From Parcubacteria group bacterium Gr01-1014_13 (GTDB lineage Bacteria > Patescibacteria > ABY1 > Magasanikbacterales > GWA2-37-8): a DNA stretch of 64,000 nucleotides. Of this stretch, positions 42,637 through 50,742 are shown in pieces (the first letter of the stretch is position 1; every line of letters begins with the position of its first letter). Below the pieces are notes generated by a model. The model was not told the origin of the DNA and did no database searches. It was given only the letters and a program-made list of their open reading frames with translations. Location of the stretch: the NCBI GenBank assembly GCA_007376295.1, contig VMGB01000002.1, forward strand, positions 62,001 through 126,000, read 5' to 3'. Made by a program: the position numbers and the translations under genes.

Positions 42637-43116
42637 TTAAAAATTTTTAATATATTTTACAAACGAATATCCGTCGTGATCTTCGCGCCATGATTCTTTC
42701 CAGATATTTTTGTCTATTTCCGGAAAGAACACGTCGCCATCCGGTTCCTGATCAACTATTGTAATGTACAAAACATCAGCGCGGTTTATAGTTTGACGAT
42801 AAATACTTGCTCCGCCACAGATAAAAACATCTTCATCTTTTAATTTTTCCCAAGCTTCATCGAGAGAATAAAAAATACGCACGCCTTCCGGTGCTTTAAA
42901 ATTTTTATCCAGAGTTACGACTACATTTTGGCGACCGGGTAAGGGCTTGCCTAGGTAACCAAGAATAGATTCAAATGTTGCCTGGCCCATTAAGCAAGTT
43001 TTACCAAGAGTAGTTTTTTTAAAATACTGAAAATCCTCGGGAATGTTCCAGGGGATTTTGTTATTTTTTCCAATACAGTTATTTTTGGCCACGGCGGCGA
43101 TAAGAGAAAATGGCAT
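42637..43116 (-). CDS. folA: Dihydrofolate reductase
   Basis: Starting at MPFSLIAAVAKNN (base 43116, 2 bp from the thyA stop) this is a 159-residue enzyme, the normal DHFR size. Motifs: IAAVAKNNCIGKNNKIPWNIPED (pieces; substrate and NADPH binding, about 4-27), the MGQATFES segment, and VFICGGASIYRQ near 96. It regenerates tetrahydrofolate after thymidylate synthesis and is translationally adjacent to thyA. A longer frame to 43140 would overlap thyA. Confidence 0.93.
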   Translation of the reverse strand: MPFSLIAAVAKNNCIGKNNKIPWNIPEDFQYFKKTTLGKTCLMGQATFESILGYLGKPLPGRQNVVVTLDKNFKAPEGVRIFYSLDEAWEKLKDEDVFICGGASIYRQTINRADVLYITIVDQEPDGDVFFPEIDKNIWKESWREDHDGYSFVKYIKNF

Positions 43117-43117
43117 A

Positions 43118-43990
43118 TTAAACTGCAATTGCAAATTCAATTTTGGGGAAGCTTTGATAATTTAAAACTTTGCTATCTTCGCATTTCCAATCGAAGATAG
43201 AAGTGAAGTTGTCGGTTTGTATAGTAGGTAAGGGGTAAACATTGGAATCTCTGGAGAGTTGTTCTTTAGCGCCATCAATATGATTTACATATATATGAGT
43301 ATCAGCCAAAAAACCAACTAGTTTTCCTTCTTGTAGTCCAGATTCTTTGGCTAGTAAGTGAAGCATTAGAGCATAGCTGGCAATGTTAAATGGCAAGCCA
43401 AGCATTGTATCTACCGAGCGTTGGTTCCAAAGCAAATTTAATTTGCCATTTATTACCGTAACCTGAAAAGCATAATGACAAGGAGGCAAACCCATCTGGC
43501 TCATCATTGACGGGTTCCAGGCGCTGACAATCATTCTTCTGTCATTTGGATTTGTTTTTAAAGTTTCGACCACTTTTTTTAATTGATCTACACCTTGACC
43601 AGTATAGTCGTTGTCATAATTATTGTACGGCGCATTAAAATGTCGCCACTGGAATCCATAAATCGCGCCAAGATCTCTTTCGTTTTTCATTTTTTCTTTG
43701 GCTGCTTCGTCGTGGCCATATGGGGCTTTTTGGGGATTAGCCCATTCATCCCAAATATGGTTATTGTGATCCTGGAGCCATTGTTTATCGGTCAGGCCTT
43801 TGATAAAAAATTCCAATTCCGAAGCTACGGCTTTGAAAGGAACTTTTTTGGTGGTTAACATAGGGAAGCCGGTACTCATGTCATGCTCAAACATAGCGCC
43901 AGCAATGGCGATAGTATCTGTCCCAGTCCGATTTTCTTTGCGTTCACCGTGTTCTAAAATACGGCGAACTATATCCAAATACGCGCGCAT
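43118..43990 (-). CDS. thyA: Thymidylate synthase
   Basis: This 290-residue enzyme methylates dUMP to dTMP using methylene-tetrahydrofolate. Seen: YLDIVRRILEHGERKENRTGT at the N-terminus (phosphate-binding Arg), GLPPCHYAFQVTV with the catalytic Cys (about 166), QRSVDTMLGLPFNIASYALM (about 188-207) and DTHIYVNHIDGAKEQLSR (about 229-246). Complete and canonical. Cluster with folA, tmk, dut and dCMP deaminase. Confidence 0.97.
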   Translation of the reverse strand: MRAYLDIVRRILEHGERKENRTGTDTIAIAGAMFEHDMSTGFPMLTTKKVPFKAVASELEFFIKGLTDKQWLQDHNNHIWDEWANPQKAPYGHDEAAKEKMKNERDLGAIYGFQWRHFNAPYNNYDNDYTGQGVDQLKKVVETLKTNPNDRRMIVSAWNPSMMSQMGLPPCHYAFQVTVINGKLNLLWNQRSVDTMLGLPFNIASYALMLHLLAKESGLQEGKLVGFLADTHIYVNHIDGAKEQLSRDSNVYPLPTIQTDNFTSIFDWKCEDSKVLNYQSFPKIEFAIAV

Positions 43991-44007
43991 GTTGTTTTTA
44001 TGAAGAA

Positions 44008-44328
44008 TTAGTTTGTCTCTTCTGCTTCATGAGTAAGATCTTCCGGTTCAACTTCTTCCAAATCTTCTTCGCTAAGCTCTACCTCTCCCGTTCCTTCGGC
44101 TAGTTGAATTTTTTTTCTGGCTTCGGCAAGTTTTTGTTGGTCCAAAAGTATGCCAGCACTACTTAATTCCTGGATATTTTTTGTTGTTTTTATTTCCGGT
44201 TTAGAGCCACGACCCAGCTTTTCTTTGATTCTGGCCATAAGGCCAACAGCTTCGGGTTGCTTTTTTTTGGCTTTCATCTCGGCTTCAACATCTGAAACGT
44301 CGAATTTTTTATGGAGATTCTCTGGCAT
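44008..44328 (-). CDS. Small acidic hypothetical protein
   Basis: This 106-residue protein begins MPENLHKKFDVSD (base 44328); the longer frame reaches into dut and is unlikely. It is hydrophilic, with a basic first half (KAKKKQPEAVGLMARIKEKL) and an acidic C-terminus rich in Glu. No family recognised. It lies between dut and thyA in the dTTP cluster. Confidence 0.6.
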   Translation of the reverse strand: MPENLHKKFDVSDVEAEMKAKKKQPEAVGLMARIKEKLGRGSKPEIKTTKNIQELSSAGILLDQQKLAEARKKIQLAEGTGEVELSEEDLEEVEPEDLTHEAEETN

Positions 44329-44360
44329 ATTTTTGTGTTTAAAAATAAATAAATATATTT

Positions 44361-44792
44361 TTATGATCCCGTACTCCCAAATCCACCTCGGCTCGTTTCT
44401 TTCATCTCGTTTACTTCTTGCCACTCGCCGCGGTCTACCCGGACAAAAGCTGCTTGGCCTACGCGTTCGCCGCGGGTAATTAGCACTTCTTGGTCGGTAA
44501 AGTTGTACACTTGCAGCATTATCTCATCTTTTTCACCATGGTAATCTTGGTCAATTATACCAATTCCATGTGGCACCAGCAACCCCTTTTTTTTGGGAGT
44601 ACTGGAGCGGGTAACCACGGTAAGCATGTATCCAACAGGTGTTTCTACAATTAAATTTGTAGGAATAAGAGCGATTGTTTTTGGGGCAATCGTCAAATCC
44701 TGCCGGCTATACAAATCAAAAGCTACCGCGCCGGAAGTTTGGTATTCCGGCAGGGGTAGAGAAGTGTCAATGCGTTTTATTTTAACTTGCAT
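44361..44792 (-). CDS. dut: dUTP diphosphatase
   Basis: This 143-residue trimeric dUTPase shows AVAFDLYSRQDL (motif 1), TRSSTPKKKGLLVPHG (motif 2), GIIDQDYHGE (motif 3), RGERVGQAAFV (motif 4) and the C-terminal RGGFGSTGS (motif 5). It converts dUTP to dUMP, the thyA substrate. Full length. Overlaps the upstream kinase gene by 11 bp. Confidence 0.96.
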   Translation of the reverse strand: MQVKIKRIDTSLPLPEYQTSGAVAFDLYSRQDLTIAPKTIALIPTNLIVETPVGYMLTVVTRSSTPKKKGLLVPHGIGIIDQDYHGEKDEIMLQVYNFTDQEVLITRGERVGQAAFVRVDRGEWQEVNEMKETSRGGFGSTGS

Positions 44793-45351
44793 GTTTAATT
44801 TTATTTAAAATTTCCTCCATGTTTACATGAAATTCGTCCACACTTCCATTATTTACTATAGTATATTCGGCTTGCTTGCCTAAATCCTTGATTAGCATGT
44901 CGGCCTCGGCTTGTTCATCTTTTAAAAATTGTTCAAAAGTTTTTGTAGCTTCGTCGGGATTTTCTTTGCGCAAAACCATTCTTTGCCAGCGTATTTTTGG
45001 GTCGGCAGTAATGTAAATTAAATGAAATCCGGCCAGTTCTTGTAGATAAGTAATGTCGGTCGGCCGTCTGATGCCCTCTACCGCCACTATTGGATTAGGA
45101 TCATTTTGGACATCTTTGGCAATCACTTTGCTCATTATGTCTTGACCATAGCGGCCACGCAGAAAAGTAGACAAATCTTGGAGGTTTTCTCTGGTTTTTT
45201 CCACATAAATCCTGTCTAGAATGTCGCGTAACATAGTAGAAAATCTGTAAGAGGTTACAGATTGTTTTTCTTTTAGATATTGGCAAATTGTGCCTTTGCC
45301 ACTGGCCAGATCCCCGACAAATCCTAAAATTAATTTATTGTTTGTTGGCAT
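44782..45351 (-). CDS. P-loop nucleotide kinase (dNMP kinase-like)
   Basis: This 189-residue protein, started at MPTNNKLILGFVGD (base 45351), has Walker A GDLASGKGT and a Lid-like region, resembling the AAA_18/adenylate-kinase-like and deoxynucleoside monophosphate kinase group. RFSTMLRDILDRI and VAVEGIRRPTDI (Walker B-like) are visible. Its place between dCMP deaminase and dut suggests a nucleotide kinase of the same pathway. The substrate is not determined. A longer frame would overlap the deaminase gene. Confidence 0.7.
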   Translation of the reverse strand: MPTNNKLILGFVGDLASGKGTICQYLKEKQSVTSYRFSTMLRDILDRIYVEKTRENLQDLSTFLRGRYGQDIMSKVIAKDVQNDPNPIVAVEGIRRPTDITYLQELAGFHLIYITADPKIRWQRMVLRKENPDEATKTFEQFLKDEQAEADMLIKDLGKQAEYTIVNNGSVDEFHVNMEEILNKIKHAS

Positions 45352-45808
45352 AATCACAAATATATTGTCGGTATTTAATGCCCGCGGCATCTAAAAGTTT
45401 TCGAGAGGCGATAAACATATCAGCGCCATGGTATTTGTCGCTTTCAAAAATAACTTCAGTAATTCCGTTTTGAATTAAAGTTTTGGCGCATTCATTGCAG
45501 GGAAAAAGAGTGCAATAGGTCTTGCTTCCTTTTACTGCCGCATTGGCGTTATAGATCGCGTTTTCTTCGGCATGACAGACATAGGCATATTTGGTTTCTA
45601 AAAAGTTTCCTTCTCTGTCCCAAGGAAATTTGTCGCTATCTATTCCCCGGGGAAATCCGTTGTAGCCAATGCCGACAACGACGTTGTTTTGATTGGCAAT
45701 GACAGCTCCGGCTTGAGTGGACGGATCTTTGGAGCGCTCGGCAATCACGTTAGCCATGCGCATAAAACATTCATCCCAAGATATATAATTGTTTCTGGCT
45801 GTTTGCAT
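45335..45808 (-). CDS. Deoxycytidylate deaminase (dCMP deaminase)
   Basis: This 157-residue zinc enzyme has the cytidine deaminase-fold motif CHAEENAIYNA (His ligand and catalytic Glu, about 69-79) and CTLFPCNECAKTLI (Cys pair, about 96-109). STQAGAVIANQNNVVVGIGYNG is the usual N-terminal pattern of ComE/dCMP deaminases. It makes dUMP from dCMP, feeding thyA. First gene of the minus-strand cluster. Confidence 0.92.
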   Translation of the reverse strand: MQTARNNYISWDECFMRMANVIAERSKDPSTQAGAVIANQNNVVVGIGYNGFPRGIDSDKFPWDREGNFLETKYAYVCHAEENAIYNANAAVKGSKTYCTLFPCNECAKTLIQNGITEVIFESDKYHGADMFIASRKLLDAAGIKYRQYICDYANKQ

Positions 45809-45900
45809 ATGAGTTTATTTGCTTAATTATGCTGTCAGTGTAACAAAAAAGGTTGGTTATTGCAACTTATTTTTCACTAAAACTCTGCCGGTATAAGCTA

Positions 45901-45929
45901 TTGACAGAATCTTTGTTTTTTGCTAAATT
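45901..45929 (+). promoter_or_regulatory. Promoter of HQxKI copy 2 (TTGACA-17-TAAATT)
   Basis: A perfect -35 (45901-45906) and TAAATT (45924-45929), divergent from the dCMP deaminase gene. Confidence 0.65.
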
Positions 45930-45963
45930 ATCCCAGTTCTAAAATCAATCAAGGAGGTGTGCA

Positions 45964-46407
45964 ATGGAGCTAACGGTAGCGGAAATTTCGGCCCCGTCGG
46001 CGCAGATCGCCAGGCAGTACGGTTGTAAGGTTGCGGACCATCAAGATGTCCAGCAGACAGTGTTCGAGGAACAGGTAGGTCTTATTGAGATAGTTTCTTT
46101 CGTGGAACCTAACGATTTCTACATCCACGGCAAGGCTATGCGTCTGCGGGCAGTCGGGCTCAGAGCAAATCTTGGATTGTTAGACGCCAAGTGTTTGCTC
46201 GATCATCAGGAAAAGATCACTGAGGATTTCCGGAAAAGGCGTCTCGTGTTCACCGGCACGCTTATGCGAGGCCCGGACAACGCTCTCAGTTTCGCGTATC
46301 TTTTCTACGACCGTAGTTGGCAGCTGAAGGTCCAGTGGCTCGATTGGAATTGGTGCGGTAACTATTATCTGGTTCGCAACAGAAATAATTCTGTTTCTGA
46401 CCGCTAA
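45964..46407 (+). CDS. Small HQxKI-family protein, copy 2
   Basis: A 147-residue paralogue of the 24198 gene, with ANLGLLDAKCLLDHQEKI (about 76-93), FRKRRLVFTGTLM and a Trp-rich end (SWQLKVQWLDWNWCG). The first 60 residues differ more than the rest. The start follows CAAGGAGGTGTGCA, a full-strength ribosome site. Codon use is more GC-rich than in flanking genes, suggesting a different origin or selection. No family recognised. Monocistronic, with promoter and terminator. Confidence 0.75.
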   Translation: MELTVAEISAPSAQIARQYGCKVADHQDVQQTVFEEQVGLIEIVSFVEPNDFYIHGKAMRLRAVGLRANLGLLDAKCLLDHQEKITEDFRKRRLVFTGTLMRGPDNALSFAYLFYDRSWQLKVQWLDWNWCGNYYLVRNRNNSVSDR

Positions 46408-46445
46408 TAGACCGCAATACCTGCAGAAGTATAGGGTAGAGGCGA

Positions 46446-46498
46446 ATCCTCGTTTGGAATTTACTCAAAGTAAATATCTGAACGAGGATATTTTTTTT
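46446..46498 (+). terminator. Terminator of HQxKI copy 2
   Basis: ATCCTCGTT/AACGAGGAT closing stem with inner ATTTACT/AGTAAAT and a following run of eight T. It nearly matches the first 16 bases of the copy 1 terminator. Confidence 0.85.
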
Positions 46499-46513
46499 AA
46501 ATTTTTTAATACA

Positions 46514-47530
46514 CTAGGCTTTGAAGGGTCTGTACTTTTCCGCTTCCAAGATTATTTTTTTAGCTACCGAGAGAGTGTAGGCTGGCCGTGAACCAAGGGC
46601 CGTTTCGTTGCACAACATGATGCCATCGGCTCCGTCCAAGACTATGTTAGTAAGATCCAAAATATCCGAACGCAGAGGGATATAGTTATGAATAGTTCCT
46701 TCTAAAATTTGGGAGGAAATAATTGCTTGTTTTTTATATTTTTTAACCGTATTAATCGCTTCTTTTTGAAAAATGCCCAGACGCTCAAAAGGCATATCTA
46801 AACCTAATTTACCACGATTTAGTAGTATCAGATCGTAAAAATCATCCTGACAAATTTTCTCTAAGTTTTCCATGGCCACGCGGCTTTCAATGCGGCAGAT
46901 CATTTTTGGCTGCCAGCTAAAATCCGACAGCTGTTTGATTTTTTCGTTTACAGTAGGGGATATAAATGGTATGGCCAGATATTCCGGGGTTATTTCTTCC
47001 AGTCGAGTCAGGATGTTGCGCAACTTGTTGAAGTATTCTTCATTTTCGGTATTTTGAGCAATGTGTATACTAAGAGTGGATTGTAAAACGCCTTCGTTTA
47101 GAGCGCGAACTTTTACAGTTTCTTTGTTTATTATTTCAGTTATTTGTAAGGCAATTTTGCCGTGATCAATAGTGGTAATTTGATTGATATAAACTTGGTT
47201 GCCCAGTTCGGCAATATGAACATAGATATTATCATCAGTCATAGGTTGGTCATGCGAAGCTGACTTTAGAATAATTTCTTCGTTTTCTGATACTTTACGC
47301 GGGGTATGCGGGCCAGCAAGGCGAATTTGATTGGAAGGCAGGTTAACGATAATTTTGGCGGAAGAATTTAGTTCATCAATAACTTTCATACCAACCTTTA
47401 TACGGTCAATGGTATTTTCGATTGGTCCATAAGAAAAACTGTAGCGTAGAGCATCGGCTCCAGCGAGGATGATTCTTCTTATCTTATCTTCGGAGAAGTT
47501 GTTTAGACCGACCGAGGCAATAATGAACAT
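46514..47530 (-). CDS. Pyruvate kinase-like protein lacking conserved catalytic and metal residues
   Basis: This 338-residue protein follows the pyruvate kinase barrel (RIILAGADALRYSFSYGP, KVIDELNSSAKIIVN, KMICRIESR, RGKLGLDMPFERL, ILDLTNIVLDGADGIMLCNE, with SRPAYTLSVAK) but key residues differ: the LDTKGPEIR strand reads LPSNQIR, KIEN reads RIES, and RGDLG reads RGKLG, replacing the conserved acid with Lys. The C-terminal regulatory domain of classical Pyk is absent. It may be a pseudoenzyme or use another ligand. It ends a minus-strand pair with rplA. Confidence 0.75.
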   Translation of the reverse strand: MFIIASVGLNNFSEDKIRRIILAGADALRYSFSYGPIENTIDRIKVGMKVIDELNSSAKIIVNLPSNQIRLAGPHTPRKVSENEEIILKSASHDQPMTDDNIYVHIAELGNQVYINQITTIDHGKIALQITEIINKETVKVRALNEGVLQSTLSIHIAQNTENEEYFNKLRNILTRLEEITPEYLAIPFISPTVNEKIKQLSDFSWQPKMICRIESRVAMENLEKICQDDFYDLILLNRGKLGLDMPFERLGIFQKEAINTVKKYKKQAIISSQILEGTIHNYIPLRSDILDLTNIVLDGADGIMLCNETALGSRPAYTLSVAKKIILEAEKYRPFKA

Positions 47531-47555
47531 ATTAATGTAATTATATAAACAAAAT

Positions 47556-47569
47556 ACCCCTTGCGGGGT
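47556..47569 (-). terminator. Weak hairpin between rplA and the pyruvate-kinase-like gene
   Basis: Stem ACCCC/GGGGT with a TTGC loop on the plus strand; only a short T-containing run follows in the minus direction, so termination may be partial. Confidence 0.4.
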
Positions 47570-47578
47570 GATTTTGGT

Positions 47579-48253
47579 TTAAGCATTAATTTTTATAGCC
47601 GGACCCATAGCTGAGCAAAGGATAACATTTTTTAGGAATGTGCCTTTGGCTGTGGCTGGCTTAGCCTTTTTCAAAGTTTCCAAGAAGGCGGTAATATTTT
47701 CTTTCAGCTTTTCTTCACCAAAGCTTAATTTTCCTACAGCTTGATGAACATTGCCGGTATCGTCATTTTTGAAAGTTACTTTACCTTTTTTCAATTCTTC
47801 AATCATTTTTTTGATATTTGGTCCGACCGTATCTGTCTTTGGGTTAGGCATTAAACCTTTTGGTCCCAAAACTTTTGCAATAGAGGCCAGTTTAGGCATC
47901 ATATCAGGAGTAGTGATGGCAACTTCAAAAGGAATTTTACCAGTATCTTTAATTTTTTTAATTTCTTCTTCACCGTAAACAAAGTCTGCGCCGGCTTCTT
48001 TGGCCTCTTTTTCTTTTTCAGGAGAGACGAAAGCGGCTACGGTTTTGGTTTTGCCAGTTCCGTGCGGTAATACCACAGTGGCGCGGATTTGCTGTTCAGT
48101 CTTTTTGGTGTTAATACCCAAGTTGGCATGAACTTCCACGGTAGCGTCAAATTTTACGCCAGCTGTTTCGTTTAAAAGTTTTACTGCTTCTTCCAGAGAG
48201 TAGGACTTATTTTTGTCTACCTTGGCGCGAAGCGCGTCCATTCTTTTTGACAT
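47579..48253 (-). CDS. rplA: Ribosomal protein L1
   Basis: This 224-residue protein (from MSKRMDALRA, base 48253) has the L1 motifs SYSLEEAVKLLNET, KFDATVEVHANLGIN, GPKGLMPNPKTDTVG (about 118-132) and the C-terminal KNVILCSAMGPAIKI. It binds 23S rRNA at the L1 stalk. Usually rplA is next to rplK and before rplJL-rpoBC; here it stands alone. The leader region (48280-48300) contains CCCTAGGG and CCTAGG palindromic elements of unknown relevance. Confidence 0.95.
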   Translation of the reverse strand: MSKRMDALRAKVDKNKSYSLEEAVKLLNETAGVKFDATVEVHANLGINTKKTEQQIRATVVLPHGTGKTKTVAAFVSPEKEKEAKEAGADFVYGEEEIKKIKDTGKIPFEVAITTPDMMPKLASIAKVLGPKGLMPNPKTDTVGPNIKKMIEELKKGKVTFKNDDTGNVHQAVGKLSFGEEKLKENITAFLETLKKAKPATAKGTFLKNVILCSAMGPAIKINA

Positions 48254-48410
48254 ATTTTTTAAAATTATGTGGTGCAAACCCTAGGGATGGCCTAGGTCCC
48301 ACTTATGCTAAGAGTGTAGCTTAAATAGGGGTTTTTGTCAATATCGAGGCTAGACAAATTATATTCAAGTATCTATCCTTAATTATAGGTATAATGTAGA
48401 AAGGTAAAAA

Positions 48411-48653
48411 ATGCGCGAAATCAGCCTTGTCCTTGGTATTTTGGTCGCAAGCGTATCTTTCGTTATTATTTACTCCGCAGAGGAAATAGGAATGTTTTTT
48501 CTTCTGCCAGTCGCCGGTTCTATATTTACTCTAATAATACTTACAACAGTAGGTGATGTGAAAGTTAGTTGGGAAAAGGCTTTTTTTCTTAGTTTTATTG
48601 TAATACCTATATTTTTTGCCCTCCTCGTTATAATTGCTCCTTATTTTGCATAA
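48411..48653 (+). CDS. Small membrane protein, two to three helices
   Basis: This 80-residue protein has hydrophobic segments about 4-22, 27-48 and 56-78 separated by short charged turns. An AAAGGT sequence lies 5 bases upstream of the start, and a TATAAT -10 box lies at about 48389. A hairpin terminator follows. No family recognised. It is an autonomous unit divergent from rplA. Confidence 0.6.
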   Translation: MREISLVLGILVASVSFVIIYSAEEIGMFFLLPVAGSIFTLIILTTVGDVKVSWEKAFFLSFIVIPIFFALLVIIAPYFA

Positions 48654-48659
48654 GCCTGC

Positions 48660-48710
48660 CACAGACTCGAGATTGCGTCATAATTGTATGATGGCCTCGG
48701 GTATTTTTTT
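48660..48710 (+). terminator. Terminator of the 48411 gene
   Basis: A long imperfect stem with inner CATAATTGTATG and outer CTCGAG/CCTCGG-like arms, followed by eight T. Confidence 0.65.
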
Positions 48711-48773
48711 TAAATAAAAAACCATACTTCTGACATCATTTTTACACGAAGTCATTATAGTATGGTAGTAGTG

Positions 48774-49754
48774 TTAATTATCCAAGTCAGCTTTGTTAGT
48801 TTTTCTTAGTATTCTCCATAAGATTCTACGATCTATCTTGAGCAGTTTTGCGGCATGGGTTTTGTTGCCATCGGTTAATTTAATGGCCTTAGCGATGAGA
48901 TGCCGCTTGTATTGCGCTACCGCATCTTTTAGAGACATGCCGTCTTCAGGTATTTGCATTTGCGTAAGTTTTTCGGTCAATTTAGCTTTGGTGGATGACT
49001 CTTTGATAGACGACGGGATATCCATTACGCCGATTTCTTCGCTCATACTGAGAACCACCATTTGTTCTATGGTATTGCGTAACTCTCGGATATTGCCCGG
49101 CCAAGGGTACTCCTTAAGAATCGCAAGCGCATCGTCGCTGATGCTTTTTGTATAGCAAGCGTTTTCTGCGTTAGCCACCTGTCGGAAATGATCAGCTAAA
49201 ACGGAAATATCTTCCACCCGTTCCCGCAGAGGCGGCAGGTTTAGTTCTATCGTGTTGATGCGATAGTACAAATCTTGACGGAATTTTTTTGCTGCTACCA
49301 AATGTTTGATATCAGCATTTGTGGCGGAAAGCACGCGAACATCAATTTTGATGCTTGTGTTTCCTCCCACTCGACGGACTTCTTTATTCTCAATTACTCG
49401 TAGGAGCTTTGCTTGTACAGCAGGTGATATTTCTCCAATTTCATCGAGGAAGATCGTTCCGCCTTCAGCTTGTTCAAATACACCACGATGCTTAGAGATT
49501 GCGCTGGTAAATGAACCTTTTTCGTGGCCAAACAGTTCGCTTTCGGGGAGTGATGCGGTTAGCGCACCACAGTTAATGGGGATAAAAGGACCCTCAGAGC
49601 GTCGGCTTGCAAGATGAATCTTGCGCGCCAGAAGCTCTTTGCCAGTACCAGTTTCTCCGGTTATAAGGACAGTACATTGGCTTTTGGCTGCTCTGTCGAC
49701 CTTTTCGTCAAGAGCCGCAATGGCTGGGGAAGTTCCTAGTATTTCTTTATCCAT
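48774..49754 (-). CDS. NtrC-type AAA+ regulator without GAFTGA motif, no receiver domain
   Basis: This 326-residue protein (from MDKEILGTSP, base 49754, preceded by GGAGGG) is a sigma-54-activator-type AAA+ ATPase: Walker A GETGTGKE (about 36-43), the L1 position reading GSFTSA instead of GAFTGA, Walker B GGTIFLDEIGE (about 103), and FRQDLYYRIN plus LPPLRER with sensor/arginine residues. A C-terminal Fis-type HTH follows (GNKTHAAKLLKIDRRILWRIL). There is no N-terminal receiver or GAF domain. Activators without GAFTGA, such as E. coli TyrR, work with sigma-70, so a sigma-70 role is the likelier reading. Confidence 0.85.
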   Translation of the reverse strand: MDKEILGTSPAIAALDEKVDRAAKSQCTVLITGETGTGKELLARKIHLASRRSEGPFIPINCGALTASLPESELFGHEKGSFTSAISKHRGVFEQAEGGTIFLDEIGEISPAVQAKLLRVIENKEVRRVGGNTSIKIDVRVLSATNADIKHLVAAKKFRQDLYYRINTIELNLPPLRERVEDISVLADHFRQVANAENACYTKSISDDALAILKEYPWPGNIRELRNTIEQMVVLSMSEEIGVMDIPSSIKESSTKAKLTEKLTQMQIPEDGMSLKDAVAQYKRHLIAKAIKLTDGNKTHAAKLLKIDRRILWRILRKTNKADLDN

Positions 49755-49786
49755 ATTTCCCTCCGCCTTAAGTTTAACCACGAATT

Positions 49787-50725
49787 TTACTTTTTGTCAA
49801 TCCTACAAAGAGTCTTTAAGGCGGTCAGATCAGTAGCCGAAAGTTTTTCGTTTGTACCCTGGTTAAGACGGTACATTATAGCTTTTGGATCATCTACATG
49901 TTCTAGGCCTAGCGCATGGCCAAATTCGTGGGCCAGAACGCGTATCAATTTGTCAGTGCTATCAAATTGGTAAATATCGATTTCTTGTCCATATAGGTCG
50001 CTTTTGTATAACCCTTCTTCAAATTCATCGCCGCGCTCTTTATTGGTTTGATTAAATTCTCCGGCATCAATATTCAAAGATTCTGCCAGACGATTCAAAA
50101 CAGTGATCATGGCATTGATGTTATCTACATCGGCATTAAGACTGTCTTGCAATTGGTTTATTTGCGCTAATTCAGCGTTGAGCGCCTCTTTTTCTTCATT
50201 TAGCTCTGCATATGCTTTGGGGGTGGCGCCACCACGCTTATTCCAGTAAGTCACTTTGGCCTCATATTCATCTTTATGTTTTTCAAATATGGCAACTTGT
50301 GATTTAAATGAAGCCATTTTTTGGCTGTAGGCCAATTGCATGACTTTGAGTTTGGACTTTAATGCGTCATAGGAGGCTCGGTCGTCATTTATAGTTAAAC
50401 CAAGTTTGCGCATTTTTATTGTCGCCTCCTGACGATAATCATAAATCAAATTTATTTTTAAATTACCATCGGGTTTATTGGTAAATAATTCTTTGCCGAT
50501 AGGTTTTTCCCAAACTTGTTCAGCTTTGGCCAGAGCATTTGTAAATTGGTCTTTTGATATACCAAACTTGGTATCAAAAGAGCCGAGGCTGTAGCCGATA
50601 GGTTGCGTACAGGGAAGGTAAGAGTTATATAGCTGATTCCACAAATTTAAAAGCGGGGTACGAAAAAAATAAGCTGTGGCGCCCAGGATTATAAAAGAAA
50701 GAAGTATTTTAAAGGCCTTATACAT
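49787..50725 (-). CDS. Membrane-anchored matrixin-like zinc metalloprotease
   Basis: This 312-residue protein has an N-terminal membrane segment (about 5-22), a globular region, a coiled coil (about 130-215, rich in Lys/Glu/Ala/Gln/Asn) and a C-terminal metzincin site HEFGHALGLEHVDDP (HExGHxxGxxH, about 269) followed by the Met-turn KAIMYRL. The three His and the catalytic Glu are intact. Similar proteases act outside the membrane on surface or host proteins; the target is unknown. It ends 5 bp before the upstream end of the AAA+ gene and runs in the same direction. Confidence 0.82.
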   Translation of the reverse strand: MYKAFKILLSFIILGATAYFFRTPLLNLWNQLYNSYLPCTQPIGYSLGSFDTKFGISKDQFTNALAKAEQVWEKPIGKELFTNKPDGNLKINLIYDYRQEATIKMRKLGLTINDDRASYDALKSKLKVMQLAYSQKMASFKSQVAIFEKHKDEYEAKVTYWNKRGGATPKAYAELNEEKEALNAELAQINQLQDSLNADVDNINAMITVLNRLAESLNIDAGEFNQTNKERGDEFEEGLYKSDLYGQEIDIYQFDSTDKLIRVLAHEFGHALGLEHVDDPKAIMYRLNQGTNEKLSATDLTALKTLCRIDKK

Positions 50726-50742
50726 AGCCCTTAGTTTTTAAA

